The position numbers and the translations under genes were made by a program. A DNA stretch of 64,000 nucleotides. It comes from Clostridium aquiflavi (GTDB taxonomy: Bacteria > Bacillota > Clostridia > Clostridiales > Clostridiaceae). The stretch lies in assembly GCF_031344075.1 (NCBI RefSeq), contig NZ_JAVJAN010000017.1:1-64000 (forward strand), given 5' to 3'. Shown piece after piece: positions 34,511 through 43,314 of this stretch (position 1 is its first letter; every line of letters begins with the position of its first letter). Below the pieces are notes generated by a model. That model had not been told where the DNA came from. It did no database searches and saw only the letters and a program-made list of their open reading frames with translations.

Positions 34511-36269
34511 TTGAAACACCGCCCTCCATAACGTATGAAATATTACGTGCTTCATTATAATCATGCCATGATTTTTTGTAATATTTATTATTATTTAAAA
34601 CCTCTTCATGTGTTCCTATAATTTCAATTGTGTTGTTTTCTACTACTGCAACACGATTGCAATTTTGCACTAATCCCAATCGATGTGCTACTATTATTAC
34701 AGTTTTTCCTTCACAAAGATTGTAAATAGCCTTATCAATTTCAACTTGATTTTCTGGATCTGCTGCTGAGGTTGCTTCATCAAGAATTAAAATAGGAGCA
34801 TTTTTAAGAATCGCTCTTGCAATGGCTATTCTTTGTTTTTGTCCTCCTGAAAATCTTGATCCATAACCTCCAACAAGTGTATTATATCCATTTGGAAGAT
34901 TAATAATAAAATCATCTATCTGTGCTTTTTTAGCTGCAGATCTCACTTCTTCTAGTGTTGACTTCTTTCCCATAGCTATATTTTCAAAGACACTTCCTCT
35001 ACTTAAAAATGTCTTTTGGAAAACAATAGCTACATTTTGTAAAAGTGTTTCATAATCAATATCTTTTATATTCTTTTCACCAATTAATATTTCACCTTGA
35101 TTAATATCATAAAATCTTGCAATAAGCTGTACAATAGTACTTTTTCCATTTCCAGATTTTCCAATCATTGCAATCTTCTCTCCATCTTTTATATTTAAAT
35201 TTACATTTTTAAGTACATTAGTTTTTCCATCATAAGAGAAATCTACATTTTTAAGTATAATATCATGATTTTTAGGAAACTCTTTTGTACCACCTTTAAA
35301 CATTGGTATATCTAAAATTTCTTTTATCTTTATTACTCCATTTAAAACTTGTGAAAAATTTGATCCTAATTCAAGCAATGGACGAAGTTCAGTTAAATAT
35401 AATGATCCAACAAATGCAAATAATATAAATGTACTTGCTGTTATGTTTTCATTAAGTAACATAATTCCTCCAATTGGTGCAATTAAAATCAATCCACATT
35501 CGATTATAATTACATACATTGAAAATGGTATTCCCATTTTGCGTGACATCCTTTTCCAAACAGAACGTTGATCTTTAATTGCCTTAGCGTATTTTTCAAA
35601 TGATTTACTTCCCATATTATAAGCTTTAATTAGTCTCATTCCGCTTATATACTCAATCATTGTTGAATTTAGAGATGCAAGTGAACTGTTCATTTCATCA
35701 AGTAAAGTTCCCACTCCACAAAACATAAAACATTGACAAAGTAATGCAATTGGAATTGGAGTCAATGAAATTAATGCTAATTTTAAGTTTACTGTGCAAA
35801 GATAAATGAAAACTGCTAATGGTCCACTTGCATACATTACAAGTTCTGGTAAGTGATGTGCTAAAAATAATTCTAGTTTTTCAATGTCCTCATTTAACAC
35901 TTTCTTAATTTCACCAGTACTTCTTTCATTTAAATGACCTAATGGAATTTTAGCCATATGCTCATTAACCATGCATCTAACTTTAAATAATGTTTTATAA
36001 GCACCTTTATGTGACAATATTCCTGATGTCCCGAATGATATACACCTTATTATCACTGAAGCTCCAATAATAACTGCATTTTTAAATATAATTACACTTG
36101 AAATATCTTCTTTAAAAACAACATCAATTATATTGTAAATACACAAATATGGAATTATAATACATATTCCACTTATAAATGCACAAAATATAGATGAATA
36201 TAAATAATATTTATCGCCTTCCGCCCATTTAAATAAGAGTGCTAGCGGCTTTTCTTTTTTTCGTTTCAT
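34503..36269 (-). CDS. ABC transporter permease/ATP-binding half-transporter (first of pair)
   Basis: 588 aa. Six-helix transmembrane domain (from YYLYSSIFCAFISGICIIIPY) followed by a nucleotide-binding domain: Walker A IGKSGNGKSTIVQ, signature FSGGQKQRIAIARA, Walker B ILILDEATSAAD, H-loop VIIVAHRLGL. The N-terminal half resembles the IrtA/YbtP type involved in metal-siderophore uptake; an exporter function is also possible. A candidate Fur box lies 28 bp upstream. AAGGAAGG ribosome binding site. It is the promoter-proximal member of the operon. Confidence 0.9.
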   Translation of the reverse strand: MKRKKEKPLALLFKWAEGDKYYLYSSIFCAFISGICIIIPYLCIYNIIDVVFKEDISSVIIFKNAVIIGASVIIRCISFGTSGILSHKGAYKTLFKVRCMVNEHMAKIPLGHLNERSTGEIKKVLNEDIEKLELFLAHHLPELVMYASGPLAVFIYLCTVNLKLALISLTPIPIALLCQCFMFCGVGTLLDEMNSSLASLNSTMIEYISGMRLIKAYNMGSKSFEKYAKAIKDQRSVWKRMSRKMGIPFSMYVIIIECGLILIAPIGGIMLLNENITASTFILFAFVGSLYLTELRPLLELGSNFSQVLNGVIKIKEILDIPMFKGGTKEFPKNHDIILKNVDFSYDGKTNVLKNVNLNIKDGEKIAMIGKSGNGKSTIVQLIARFYDINQGEILIGEKNIKDIDYETLLQNVAIVFQKTFLSRGSVFENIAMGKKSTLEEVRSAAKKAQIDDFIINLPNGYNTLVGGYGSRFSGGQKQRIAIARAILKNAPILILDEATSAADPENQVEIDKAIYNLCEGKTVIIVAHRLGLVQNCNRVAVVENNTIEIIGTHEEVLNNNKYYKKSWHDYNEARNISYVMEGGVSNE

Positions 36270-36296
36270 TATAATTACCTTCCTTTCTTTCTGTAA

Positions 36297-36321
36297 TTAA
36301 ATGATAATGATATTCATTTAA
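36297..36321. promoter_or_regulatory. Candidate Fur box upstream of the ABC pair
   Basis: TTAAATGA and TCATTTAA form a perfect 8-bp dyad around TAATGATAT. The centre TGATAATGATATTCA matches the Gram-positive Fur 7-1-7 pattern (TGATAAT-N-ATTATCA) at 12 of 14 defined bases. It sits about 28 bp before the first ABC gene, where a bound repressor would block transcription. This suggests iron control of the transporter. Confidence 0.7.
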
Positions 36322-36378
36322 TATTTCTGCTCTTTCTTTTAGGTAATAGCCCGATTGAAAATTTTTTCAAAAATAATA

Positions 36379-36407
36379 GAGTGCATCAAACTTATTTTGA
36401 TGCACTC
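36379..36407 (-). terminator. Terminator overlapping the end of the AraC gene
   Basis: GAGTGCATCAAA (36379-36390) pairs perfectly with TTTGATGCACTC (36396-36407). The stem includes the last codons and the stop of the AraC gene; on the minus strand CTATTATTTTTG follows. Confidence 0.75.
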
Positions 36408-37354
36408 ATCTCTTTTCTATATTGTGTTGGTAGAACTCCAAAAGTTTCTCTAAACGCTTTTGCAAATTTACTCCCATTAGAATATCCACATAATAATGAA
36501 ATTTCTAATATAGGAATCTTCTCATTTGAAATAAGCTCCTTTGCTTTCTTCATTTTATACATTTTACTATATGAAAAAATGGTATAACCATAAATGCTCT
36601 TAAATCCTTTTTCTAAATCAGTAGTATTCATTCCAACCATTCTAGAAAGACTTTTTATTGTAATAAACTGATCCACTTTGCTTAAAATAATTTTTCTAGC
36701 TTCTTTAATCTTCTCCACAGAAGTTTTAGAAAAATAAATTGTCTCATTTTTCTTATAATCTGTTCCTGATATTAAATATAGAATTAATTCAACTACTTTA
36801 ATCTTCATAAGATAATTTTTATATTCATCTGGCAATACATAAAGTTCTTTAAAAATATGATGTATACTTTGGTTACCATGAGTTATGATACATCTATCAG
36901 AACAAAAAACATTTTTGAAGAAAGTATCTCCTTTAAATTCATTTGTTCCAAGCATAATATTTAGATTTTGTAAAAATTCATCTATATAAATCATAACTCT
37001 AATTCCAACAAAATGTTTTAAACTAAAGTCACATGAAATTGCCTTTGTTTGATATCCAAATAAAGATATATCACCATCTGCCATATAAGCATACTTTTCA
37101 TTCCCAAATTTTATCTCAACTTGTCCTTTTAAACAGTAAGTTATTTCAACACAATTGGTTTCAACATTCATCATATTTTTAATAGGATTTTTTAGCTTTA
37201 AATCATTATATATAAGCTCTATTCCAGGCATTACTTTAAAACTTTGCATAGTTCCTTCTCCTGCCTGTGATGCAATTTTATAAATTATAGAATCTTTTTT
37301 ACATATGCGTTCTCCTATAATTTGTTTAAAAAAATCTTTGTCTAAAGACCTCAA
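36392..37354 (-). CDS. AraC family transcriptional regulator
   Basis: 320 aa. The C-terminal tandem helix-turn-helix is clear (FITIKSLSRMVGMNTTDLEK; ILEISLLCGYSNGSKFAKAF then FGVLPTQYRKE), and the N-terminal part is a divergent sensor domain. It starts at a TTG that overlaps the stop of an upstream 37-codon frame (TTGA). The only ribosome binding site, AGGTGG, lies inside that frame. Regulators of this type (YbtA/PchR-like) control siderophore systems, consistent with the ABC pair immediately downstream. The inducer is unknown. Confidence 0.88.
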   Translation of the reverse strand: MRSLDKDFFKQIIGERICKKDSIIYKIASQAGEGTMQSFKVMPGIELIYNDLKLKNPIKNMMNVETNCVEITYCLKGQVEIKFGNEKYAYMADGDISLFGYQTKAISCDFSLKHFVGIRVMIYIDEFLQNLNIMLGTNEFKGDTFFKNVFCSDRCIITHGNQSIHHIFKELYVLPDEYKNYLMKIKVVELILYLISGTDYKKNETIYFSKTSVEKIKEARKIILSKVDQFITIKSLSRMVGMNTTDLEKGFKSIYGYTIFSYSKMYKMKKAKELISNEKIPILEISLLCGYSNGSKFAKAFRETFGVLPTQYRKEMSASK

Positions 37355-37464
37355 AATGATCCACCTATCACAGTAACTACTGCAAATAACGCACTAAAAA
37401 TGCCTGTTATAACTAAATCTTTAACTGTTAATCTTTGATTTCTTTTAATAATTGTATTTTGCAT
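37351..37464 (-). pseudogene. 37-codon remnant resembling the N-terminus of an MptD-type ECF S component
   Basis: The frame reads MQNTIIKRNQ, RLTVKDLVIT, GIFSALFAVVTVIGGSF and stops at a TGA overlapping the AraC TTG start. AAAGGGGG lies six bases before its ATG, an excellent ribosome binding site. The TVKDLVITGIFSALF stretch resembles the first helix of Trep_Strep/MptD energy-coupling-factor S components, proteins of about 190 aa, so the rest has been lost. Alternatively it is a genuine small membrane protein or a translational leader for AraC. Similarity is from recognition, not a search. Confidence 0.5.
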
Positions 37465-37520
37465 GATATACCCCCTTTAAATTTTATTTAATTTACTATT
37501 TATCATCAAATTGTATTTAA

Positions 37521-39497
37521 CTAATCTTCTTGTTCAACAATTTTATAATAAGTTTTTGCTGTTATCATATAAACTAATATATAAACTATAGCAAAAGTAA
37601 TCATTGTTCCTAAAGTACATTGTAAAAATATACTTGTATTGCTTATTGCAAATAAAGCTAACATTTTTTTCATTACTTTGAAGGCAAAAACAATATGAAT
37701 TACAGCTGTAACTAATGGTAAGAAAAATACCATTAATATTTGTTTACTAATAGTCCTTTTAACTTCTTCTTTACTCATACCAACCTTTTGCATTATCTTA
37801 AATCTTTCACTATCATCATAGCCTTCTGAAATTTGCTTATAATAAATTATTAAAACTGTAGCCATTGTAAATAATAAACCTAAAAACACACCTATAAATA
37901 AGAATCCACCATTAATTGTAAAAAGCTCTTGTCTATCAGTATAAATGCTAGTAAAGTCTCCCTTATACATTTCATTAACCTTACTACTTATATCACTACA
38001 AAAATTCATAATATAATTTTTATCACCACTGACATCAAATGAGATGTTATATTTTATACTTTCTAAATCTTCATTAGTCATATCTTTATATATATTTTTT
38101 AAAACATCACTATCCTTTACAACAATATAATAACCTTTTATTATAGCAGTATCTTGTTTATTTACGAATCTCAAACTATTAAGTTCATCTTTTATTTTAT
38201 ATTCCTTTTGCCCAATGTTTATAGATTCTTCATTAAAAGTTCCTTCCTGCGAAAATATTAATACCTCATTATTTTCTAAAGAACTATCTTTTCCTTCAAT
38301 TTGATTGTAATCTTTTAATGTTAACAAAGTTAAACCATATAATCTACTTATATTAGACATATCTTTTTGTGCAACTTCAAAAGCATCTCCATTTTTTATT
38401 GTCATCATTTCAATATAATTAAATGTAATCTTATTATCTAAATTTATATTATTATATTTTACTTCTTCATTTATCACATAGTTAATGCTCTCTGCATTTT
38501 CATTTGCTCCATTGTCTATAGATATACTTATATCTTGAGGATATTTATCTCTAAGACTATCTTCCTGTCCAACATATAAACATACTGTAGTAGATACTGT
38601 TAATAATACTGCTGTACTAAGTATACATATATTAGCAAGTCCTATCGCATTTTGCTTCATTCTATATATCATTCCTGATACTGAAATAAAGTTATTTGTC
38701 TTATAAAAAAACTTCTTATTCTTTTTTAATAATTTTAATAAAGCTATACTTCCAGCTCTAAAAGTACTGTATGTTCCAGCCATTACTAAAAGTACAGCTA
38801 TAAAAAATAATTGAAGTGCTTCTACTGGAGATTTTACTGTAATTGCTATACCATAACCTATCATCAATTCAATAATTCCTGAAATAGCCAAGAATTTTGA
38901 TGTTTTAGGCACTCTTTCTCCCTTTTCCCCACCTTTTAATAATTCTATAGGATTAGATATTTTAACTTGTATAAAATTCTTAATTAATATAACTATAAAA
39001 GTTATATTAAAAATCTTAACCGTAGAAATTATTGCTGGAATTGATATTGAAAAAGATAATGTAACTTTAAATTTCATTAAATTAAGCAATATTAAAAACA
39101 ATAACTTGCTTATTAGAATTCCACCTATTAATCCTAACACTAAACTTATAACTGCTACTATTAGTGTTTCAAAAAAGAGTACTTTTGCAATATGTTTTTT
39201 TTCCATTCCAAGAATATTATAAAGCCCAATTTCTTTTTTTCTACGTTTTATTAAAAAACTATTAGTATAAAATAGAAATATTATAGAAAATATAGCTATT
39301 ACATATGATGTAAATCCTAATAATGATTTTAATGCATAAGCACCTCTCATTGTGTCTAATCCTTTGTTTAATACCATAGACTTCATAGTATAAAATGTAA
39401 TTACTGCACAAATTGCCGCTATAATATAAGGAAAATAAGTCTTACCATTCTTCTTCAAATTAGTCAGAGCTAATTTAAAATAAAATGAATTATTCAA
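37521..39497 (-). CDS. bceB: BceB-type ABC transporter permease
   Basis: 658 aa, ten membrane helices in the FtsX-like arrangement: four near the N-terminus, four after about residue 200, a large extracytoplasmic domain (about 310-520) between helices 7 and 8, and two more at the C-terminus. This architecture is specific to BceAB-type peptide-antibiotic detoxification pumps, which free lipid II-cycle targets from bacitracin-like peptides. The start is probably the TTG at 39497, eight bases after AGGAGG, which itself lies in the end of bceA. Confidence 0.92.
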   Translation of the reverse strand: MNNSFYFKLALTNLKKNGKTYFPYIIAAICAVITFYTMKSMVLNKGLDTMRGAYALKSLLGFTSYVIAIFSIIFLFYTNSFLIKRRKKEIGLYNILGMEKKHIAKVLFFETLIVAVISLVLGLIGGILISKLLFLILLNLMKFKVTLSFSISIPAIISTVKIFNITFIVILIKNFIQVKISNPIELLKGGEKGERVPKTSKFLAISGIIELMIGYGIAITVKSPVEALQLFFIAVLLVMAGTYSTFRAGSIALLKLLKKNKKFFYKTNNFISVSGMIYRMKQNAIGLANICILSTAVLLTVSTTVCLYVGQEDSLRDKYPQDISISIDNGANENAESINYVINEEVKYNNINLDNKITFNYIEMMTIKNGDAFEVAQKDMSNISRLYGLTLLTLKDYNQIEGKDSSLENNEVLIFSQEGTFNEESINIGQKEYKIKDELNSLRFVNKQDTAIIKGYYIVVKDSDVLKNIYKDMTNEDLESIKYNISFDVSGDKNYIMNFCSDISSKVNEMYKGDFTSIYTDRQELFTINGGFLFIGVFLGLLFTMATVLIIYYKQISEGYDDSERFKIMQKVGMSKEEVKRTISKQILMVFFLPLVTAVIHIVFAFKVMKKMLALFAISNTSIFLQCTLGTMITFAIVYILVYMITAKTYYKIVEQED

Positions 39498-40257
39498 TTT
39501 CAGCACCTCCTGTTGTTAAAACAGTAAGACTGTCTGAAATCTTTTGATACATCTCATCATTATTCATAGCGCCACGATAAATTTGATGAAAAAGCTTTCC
39601 ATCCTTTATAAATAACACACGACTTGCATGACTAGCTGCTTTAGTGCTATGAGTAACCATTACTATTGTTTGACCTGCTTTATTTATATCTGAAAATAAA
39701 TCTAATAGTTCAGTAGATGATTTTGAGTCCAATGCTCCTGTTGGTTCATCTGCTAATACTAATTTAGGATTTGTTATAAGTGCTCTTGCCACTGCTGCTC
39801 TTTGCTTTTGTCCTCCGGATACTTCATATGGATACTTTTCTAATAAATCTCTAATTCCTAATTTACTAGCAATTGGTTTTAATCTTTCATTCATCTCTTT
39901 ATATTCTTTTCCTGATAATACTAAAGGTAAAAATATATTATCTTTTAATGAAAATGTATCTAATAAATTAAAATCTTGAAATACAAATCCTAAATGATTT
40001 CTACGAAAAGCAGAAATTTCTTTTTCTTTTATATTCACAATATTATTTCCTTCTAATAATACTTCACCATTAGTTGGTTTATCTAATGATGCTAATATAT
40101 TAAGTAATGTAGTTTTTCCTGAACCTGATTCACCCATAATAGCAACATATTCTCCCTCTTCCACTGAAAATGAAATATCAGATAATGCCTCTACCTTATT
40201 TCCACCAAATCTTGTAGTATATATCTTCTTTAAATTTTTAACTTCTAATAATGCCAT
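39490..40257 (-). CDS. bceA: BceA-type ABC transporter ATP-binding protein
   Basis: 255 aa. Walker A GESGSGKTTLLN, Q-loop FQDFNLLDTF, signature VSGGQKQRAAVARAL, Walker B LVLADEPTGALD, H-loop MVTHSTKAA. The length and EVKNLKKIYTTRFGGNKV-type start match the MacB/Bce ATPases. It overlaps bceB by 8 bp. An upstream BceR-type operator predicts induction by the adjacent two-component system. Confidence 0.95.
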   Translation of the reverse strand: MALLEVKNLKKIYTTRFGGNKVEALSDISFSVEEGEYVAIMGESGSGKTTLLNILASLDKPTNGEVLLEGNNIVNIKEKEISAFRRNHLGFVFQDFNLLDTFSLKDNIFLPLVLSGKEYKEMNERLKPIASKLGIRDLLEKYPYEVSGGQKQRAAVARALITNPKLVLADEPTGALDSKSSTELLDLFSDINKAGQTIVMVTHSTKAASHASRVLFIKDGKLFHQIYRGAMNNDEMYQKISDSLTVLTTGGAEIE

Positions 40258-40316
40258 TTATTATTACCTCCAAATATTTTTGATGTACCTTATTACAAAT
40301 TAAGTATAATAAAAAA

Positions 40317-40351
40317 AGAAATGTACTGCCTTAACCTTGACTTACATTTCT
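40317..40351 (-). terminator. Terminator between bceS and bceA
   Basis: AGAAATGTA (40317-40325) pairs with TACATTTCT (40343-40351). On the minus strand the hairpin is followed by a run of eight or so T. It should separate constitutive bceRS from inducible bceAB, allowing independent control. Confidence 0.75.
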
Positions 40352-40361
40352 CCTTTTAATC

Positions 40362-40375
40362 TTACAATTGTGTAA
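40362..40375. promoter_or_regulatory. BceR-type operator
   Basis: TTACA-ATTG-TGTAA matches the TNACA-N4-TGTAA inverted repeat reported for BceR-like regulators of lactobacilli. It is perfectly symmetrical, lies just outside the end of bceS, and faces bceAB. Upstream activation by phosphorylated BceR is expected. Confidence 0.75.
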
Positions 40376-40377
40376 GG

Positions 40378-41394
40378 TTACTCTACTTCAATATTTTTTC
40401 TTGAAAAATCAATAGCCACTTTTGTTCCTTTTCCTACTTCTGAAGTAATAAATATTTTATTAGAAAGGTTATTTAAAATTTCTTTACATAAATATAACCC
40501 TATTCCCGTAGATTTTTTATTCATTCTGCCATTAAATCCTGTAAATCCTCTTTCAAATACCCTAAATATATCTTCCTCTTCTATTCCAATACCAGTATCT
40601 TTAATTATTAAAGTATCTTCTCTTTTCTTATCCATATAAATAGAAATTTTTCCTTCTCTTGTGTATTTTAATGCATTAGATAAAATTTGTTCTAATACAA
40701 AACTAAGCCACTTTTCATCAGTAATCACTTTATAATCTATTTGTTCTAAATCTAATGAAATCTTCTTATTTATAAATATCATAGAATGTTTTTTTACTAC
40801 TTCATGAAGAATATTTTGTAACTCATACTCTTCTAAACGTAAATCACATGACATACTTTCTAATCTAAGATAATGAAGTACCATTTCAACATATTGCTCT
40901 ATTTTAAATACTTCTTGATCCATAATCTTTTTGTATTTACCAGAATCCATAGATTGCAAAATCATGTGCAATGCAGAAATAGGAGTTTTTATTTGATGAA
41001 CCCACATTGTATAATAATCTATCATTTCACTACGATTGTTATTAACTTTATGTTCTAACTCTACATTATTTTTATGTAACGCTTTAATAATACTTCGATA
41101 GTCTTTTTCTATTAAACTCTTATTTCTAGGTAAATTATCTAACTTTTCTTCTACACCATTGAGAATATCTTTTAAATATATATGCTTATTATAAAACTTA
41201 TGAAAATCATATACACTAAATAAAAAAGCTAATGTACAAGTTAATAGCATTGAATATAAGACTGGTTCTAATGATATATGATACAAAAGATATACTGTAA
41301 AAAATATAAGTATAAATATAAAAAATACCAAAATAGTTTTTAACTTTTCTCTAATATAAGAATATATCATAAATAAAATAGATTCTCTCTTCAT
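40378..41394 (-). CDS. bceS: BceS-type intramembrane-sensing histidine kinase
   Basis: 338 aa. Two closely spaced membrane helices (about 20-38 and 43-62) with almost no extracytoplasmic loop, then a HisKA domain with the phospho-accepting His in HQIKTPISAL and a HATPase domain (EQILSNALKYT, GIGIEEEDIF, STGIGLYLCK). Such kinases sense flux through the partner BceAB transporter rather than the drug itself. The ATG at 41394 is preferred over a GTG three codons upstream. It overlaps the end of bceR. Confidence 0.93.
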   Translation of the reverse strand: MKRESILFMIYSYIREKLKTILVFFIFILIFFTVYLLYHISLEPVLYSMLLTCTLAFLFSVYDFHKFYNKHIYLKDILNGVEEKLDNLPRNKSLIEKDYRSIIKALHKNNVELEHKVNNNRSEMIDYYTMWVHQIKTPISALHMILQSMDSGKYKKIMDQEVFKIEQYVEMVLHYLRLESMSCDLRLEEYELQNILHEVVKKHSMIFINKKISLDLEQIDYKVITDEKWLSFVLEQILSNALKYTREGKISIYMDKKREDTLIIKDTGIGIEEEDIFRVFERGFTGFNGRMNKKSTGIGLYLCKEILNNLSNKIFITSEVGKGTKVAIDFSRKNIEVE

Positions 41395-41395
41395 A

Positions 41396-42070
41396 TTAAT
41401 CACCCACTATATATCCAATACCTTTTTTAGTTTTAATAAAATCCTTAAGTTCTATATCTTCTAACTTTTTTCTAAGTCTAGTAACATTAACAGTTAAAGT
41501 GTTATCATCAATAAAACTATCACTATTCCAAAGATGCCTCATAATATCGTCACGCGAAACAGTTTTATTTTTATTTTCTAAAAGTATTTGCAGTATCTTA
41601 AATTCATTTTTACTTAATTCTATTTTTTTATTATTATATGTAAGAGTTGTATCACCTAAGTTAAGAACAGCTCCATTACTCTCTAAAATATTTGTCTGTC
41701 CTTGAAATGAATAAGTTCTTCTAATTAGAGCCTGTACCTTTGCAACTACTACATTTAAATCAAAAGGCTTAGCAATAAAATCGTCTGCCCCCATATTTAT
41801 AGCCATAATTAAATTCATATTATCACTTGCTGATGATGCAAAAATTATTGGAACTTTAGATATTCTTCTAATCTCTGTACACCAATGAAATCCATTATAA
41901 AAAGGTAATGTAATATCTAATATTACTAATTGTGGATCATACTTAATAAAGTCTTCCATAACATTGTTAAAATCAGAAATAATTTCTGCCTCATATCCCC
42001 ATTTGCATAAATAATTTTTCAAAATACTTGCTATAGTTAGGTCATCTTCTACAATTAATATCTTATACAT
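41396..42070 (-). CDS. bceR: BceR-type response regulator (OmpR family)
   Basis: 224 aa: intact receiver (VEDDLTI, phospho-acceptor in LVILDITLPFYNG, switch lysine in DDFIAKPFDLNVV) and a C-terminal winged helix (LSKNEFKILQILLENKN, NTLTVNVTRLRKKL). Expected to bind the palindrome at 40362 and activate bceAB. Unlike the regulator at 6091 this one is intact. Confidence 0.95.
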   Translation of the reverse strand: MYKILIVEDDLTIASILKNYLCKWGYEAEIISDFNNVMEDFIKYDPQLVILDITLPFYNGFHWCTEIRRISKVPIIFASSASDNMNLIMAINMGADDFIAKPFDLNVVVAKVQALIRRTYSFQGQTNILESNGAVLNLGDTTLTYNNKKIELSKNEFKILQILLENKNKTVSRDDIMRHLWNSDSFIDDNTLTVNVTRLRKKLEDIELKDFIKTKKGIGYIVGD

Positions 42071-42195
42071 TATGTCTACTCCTATATCTTAAATTTTTTC
42101 TATTATTATTCTGTTAAATGCTCTAACATTTCCTAATTATACCTTATTATTAATAATAAGATAACTCTTTTCTAATCTATTAATCAATATTAAAT

Positions 42196-42237
42196 AAGAA
42201 CTAGTAACATTAAGCATAATTTAAGTTACTAGTTCTT
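42196..42237 (-). terminator. Rho-independent terminator after the 118-aa hypothetical gene
   Basis: AAGAACTAGTAAC pairs perfectly with GTTACTAGTTCTT across a 16-nt loop. It lies 11 bp after the stop codon. Confidence 0.85.
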
Positions 42238-42248
42238 ATATAAGTTAT

Positions 42249-42605
42249 TTATTTTCTTTTCTTTTTAAATATTTTTCCTAATGCTTCAAAACAATTTATA
42301 AAATTAATGCTCTCTTTTGCATCTTTTATAGACTGTCTAAATTCTTCATCTCTATAGTTGCATTTTTCTGCTTTATAAACATCTTTCCCATCAATAGAAA
42401 CAGTAAAATTATATATATTATTCTTTCCATCTATTTTTATTGCTTCACCTTTTCTAAGTTGAATAATCAAATTAAATGTATTTACTTTCTTATTATCTTT
42501 TGTAATTTCTTTTTGTTCAGATTTTAGTATTATCCCTATTTTAGCCCTACTTACATAGTGCTCTATATCCTTAATTACTTGTGAATTATATTTACTAAAG
42601 TCCAT
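42249..42605 (-). CDS. Hypothetical protein, 118 aa
   Basis: No family recognised. The chain is a mix of helix (SKYNSQVIKDIEHYVSRAKIG) and beta-strand-like segments, ending in a Lys/Arg-rich KIFKKKRK tail. No membrane helix or signal. The ATG at 42605 has GGAGGGAG upstream; the TTG five codons earlier overlaps that site. Flanked by terminators on one side and the gene at 42851 divergently. Confidence 0.6.
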   Translation of the reverse strand: MDFSKYNSQVIKDIEHYVSRAKIGIILKSEQKEITKDNKKVNTFNLIIQLRKGEAIKIDGKNNIYNFTVSIDGKDVYKAEKCNYRDEEFRQSIKDAKESINFINCFEALGKIFKKKRK

Positions 42606-42850
42606 TGTAGCTCCCTCCAATCAATATTCTGTAAGTTATAACCTTTTTACAAATATATTCTGTTAAGTATATTTGTATTACAGATATATGATATTAAAAA
42701 ACTTCAATAGAAATATCGCTTTATTTTAAATATATCTATACTTTATTTATATATAATTTTTATCTGATTTGCATAGTTATTTTAAAAATAATAGTAATAA
42801 TATTATCTAAATAAAGAACACTACTAAGGAAAGGATGTGAAATATATATA

Positions 42851-43195
42851 ATGAAAAAATTACTTATTTTTATTTTTATTATTTTTTGTATAATCATAAA
42901 TACACCTTTAAAAGCCAGTGCATATAAAAGTGAACCAGTTCCTACTGCAAAAATTTACACTGAAGGTATATATCATTTTGATAAAAGTATTGGACAAAAA
43001 GTAACATTAAGATTAATCACACCTGAGAAACCAATAACTGTAATAATAATAGAAGATTCAAATGATAAATTAAAATACTATTTTAATCTTAATAATAGTA
43101 TTAATTTGACAAATGTATTCTTAAATATTCCAATAGATAAACATACTGTAATATTAAAAGGTGAAGGTCAACTTTCTCTTACATTTGAAGAATAA
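42851..43195 (+). CDS. Hypothetical secreted protein, 114 aa
   Basis: A hydrophobic signal peptide (LLIFIFIIFCIIINTPL, cleavage near ASA-Y at residue 25) followed by about 90 residues with beta-strand character (GQKVTLRLITPEKPITVIIIEDS). Ends TVILKGEGQLSLTFEE. No family recognised; single-domain, perhaps a small beta-sandwich exported to the surface. Weak AAGGATG upstream of the ATG. Own terminator. Confidence 0.65.
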   Translation: MKKLLIFIFIIFCIIINTPLKASAYKSEPVPTAKIYTEGIYHFDKSIGQKVTLRLITPEKPITVIIIEDSNDKLKYYFNLNNSINLTNVFLNIPIDKHTVILKGEGQLSLTFEE

Positions 43196-43216
43196 TTTTT
43201 ATTAATCTAAAATAAA

Positions 43217-43259
43217 AAGCCGTTATGGACTAATGATATAACTCATTCCATAACAGCTT
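43217..43259 (+). terminator. Rho-independent terminator after the 114-aa secreted protein
   Basis: AAGCCGTTATGGA (43217-43229) pairs with TCCATAACAGCTT (43247-43259) with one mismatch, then TATTTTG. Confidence 0.8.
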
Positions 43260-43314
43260 ATTTTGTTTATATTACATATATATATTACATATATATATTA
43301 CTCTTATAGTATTA

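Noticed and set aside
43261..43310. Short tandem repeats TTACATATATATA
   Set aside because: Only two units in a terminator-adjacent A/T-rich tract; no coding or regulatory consequence visible.
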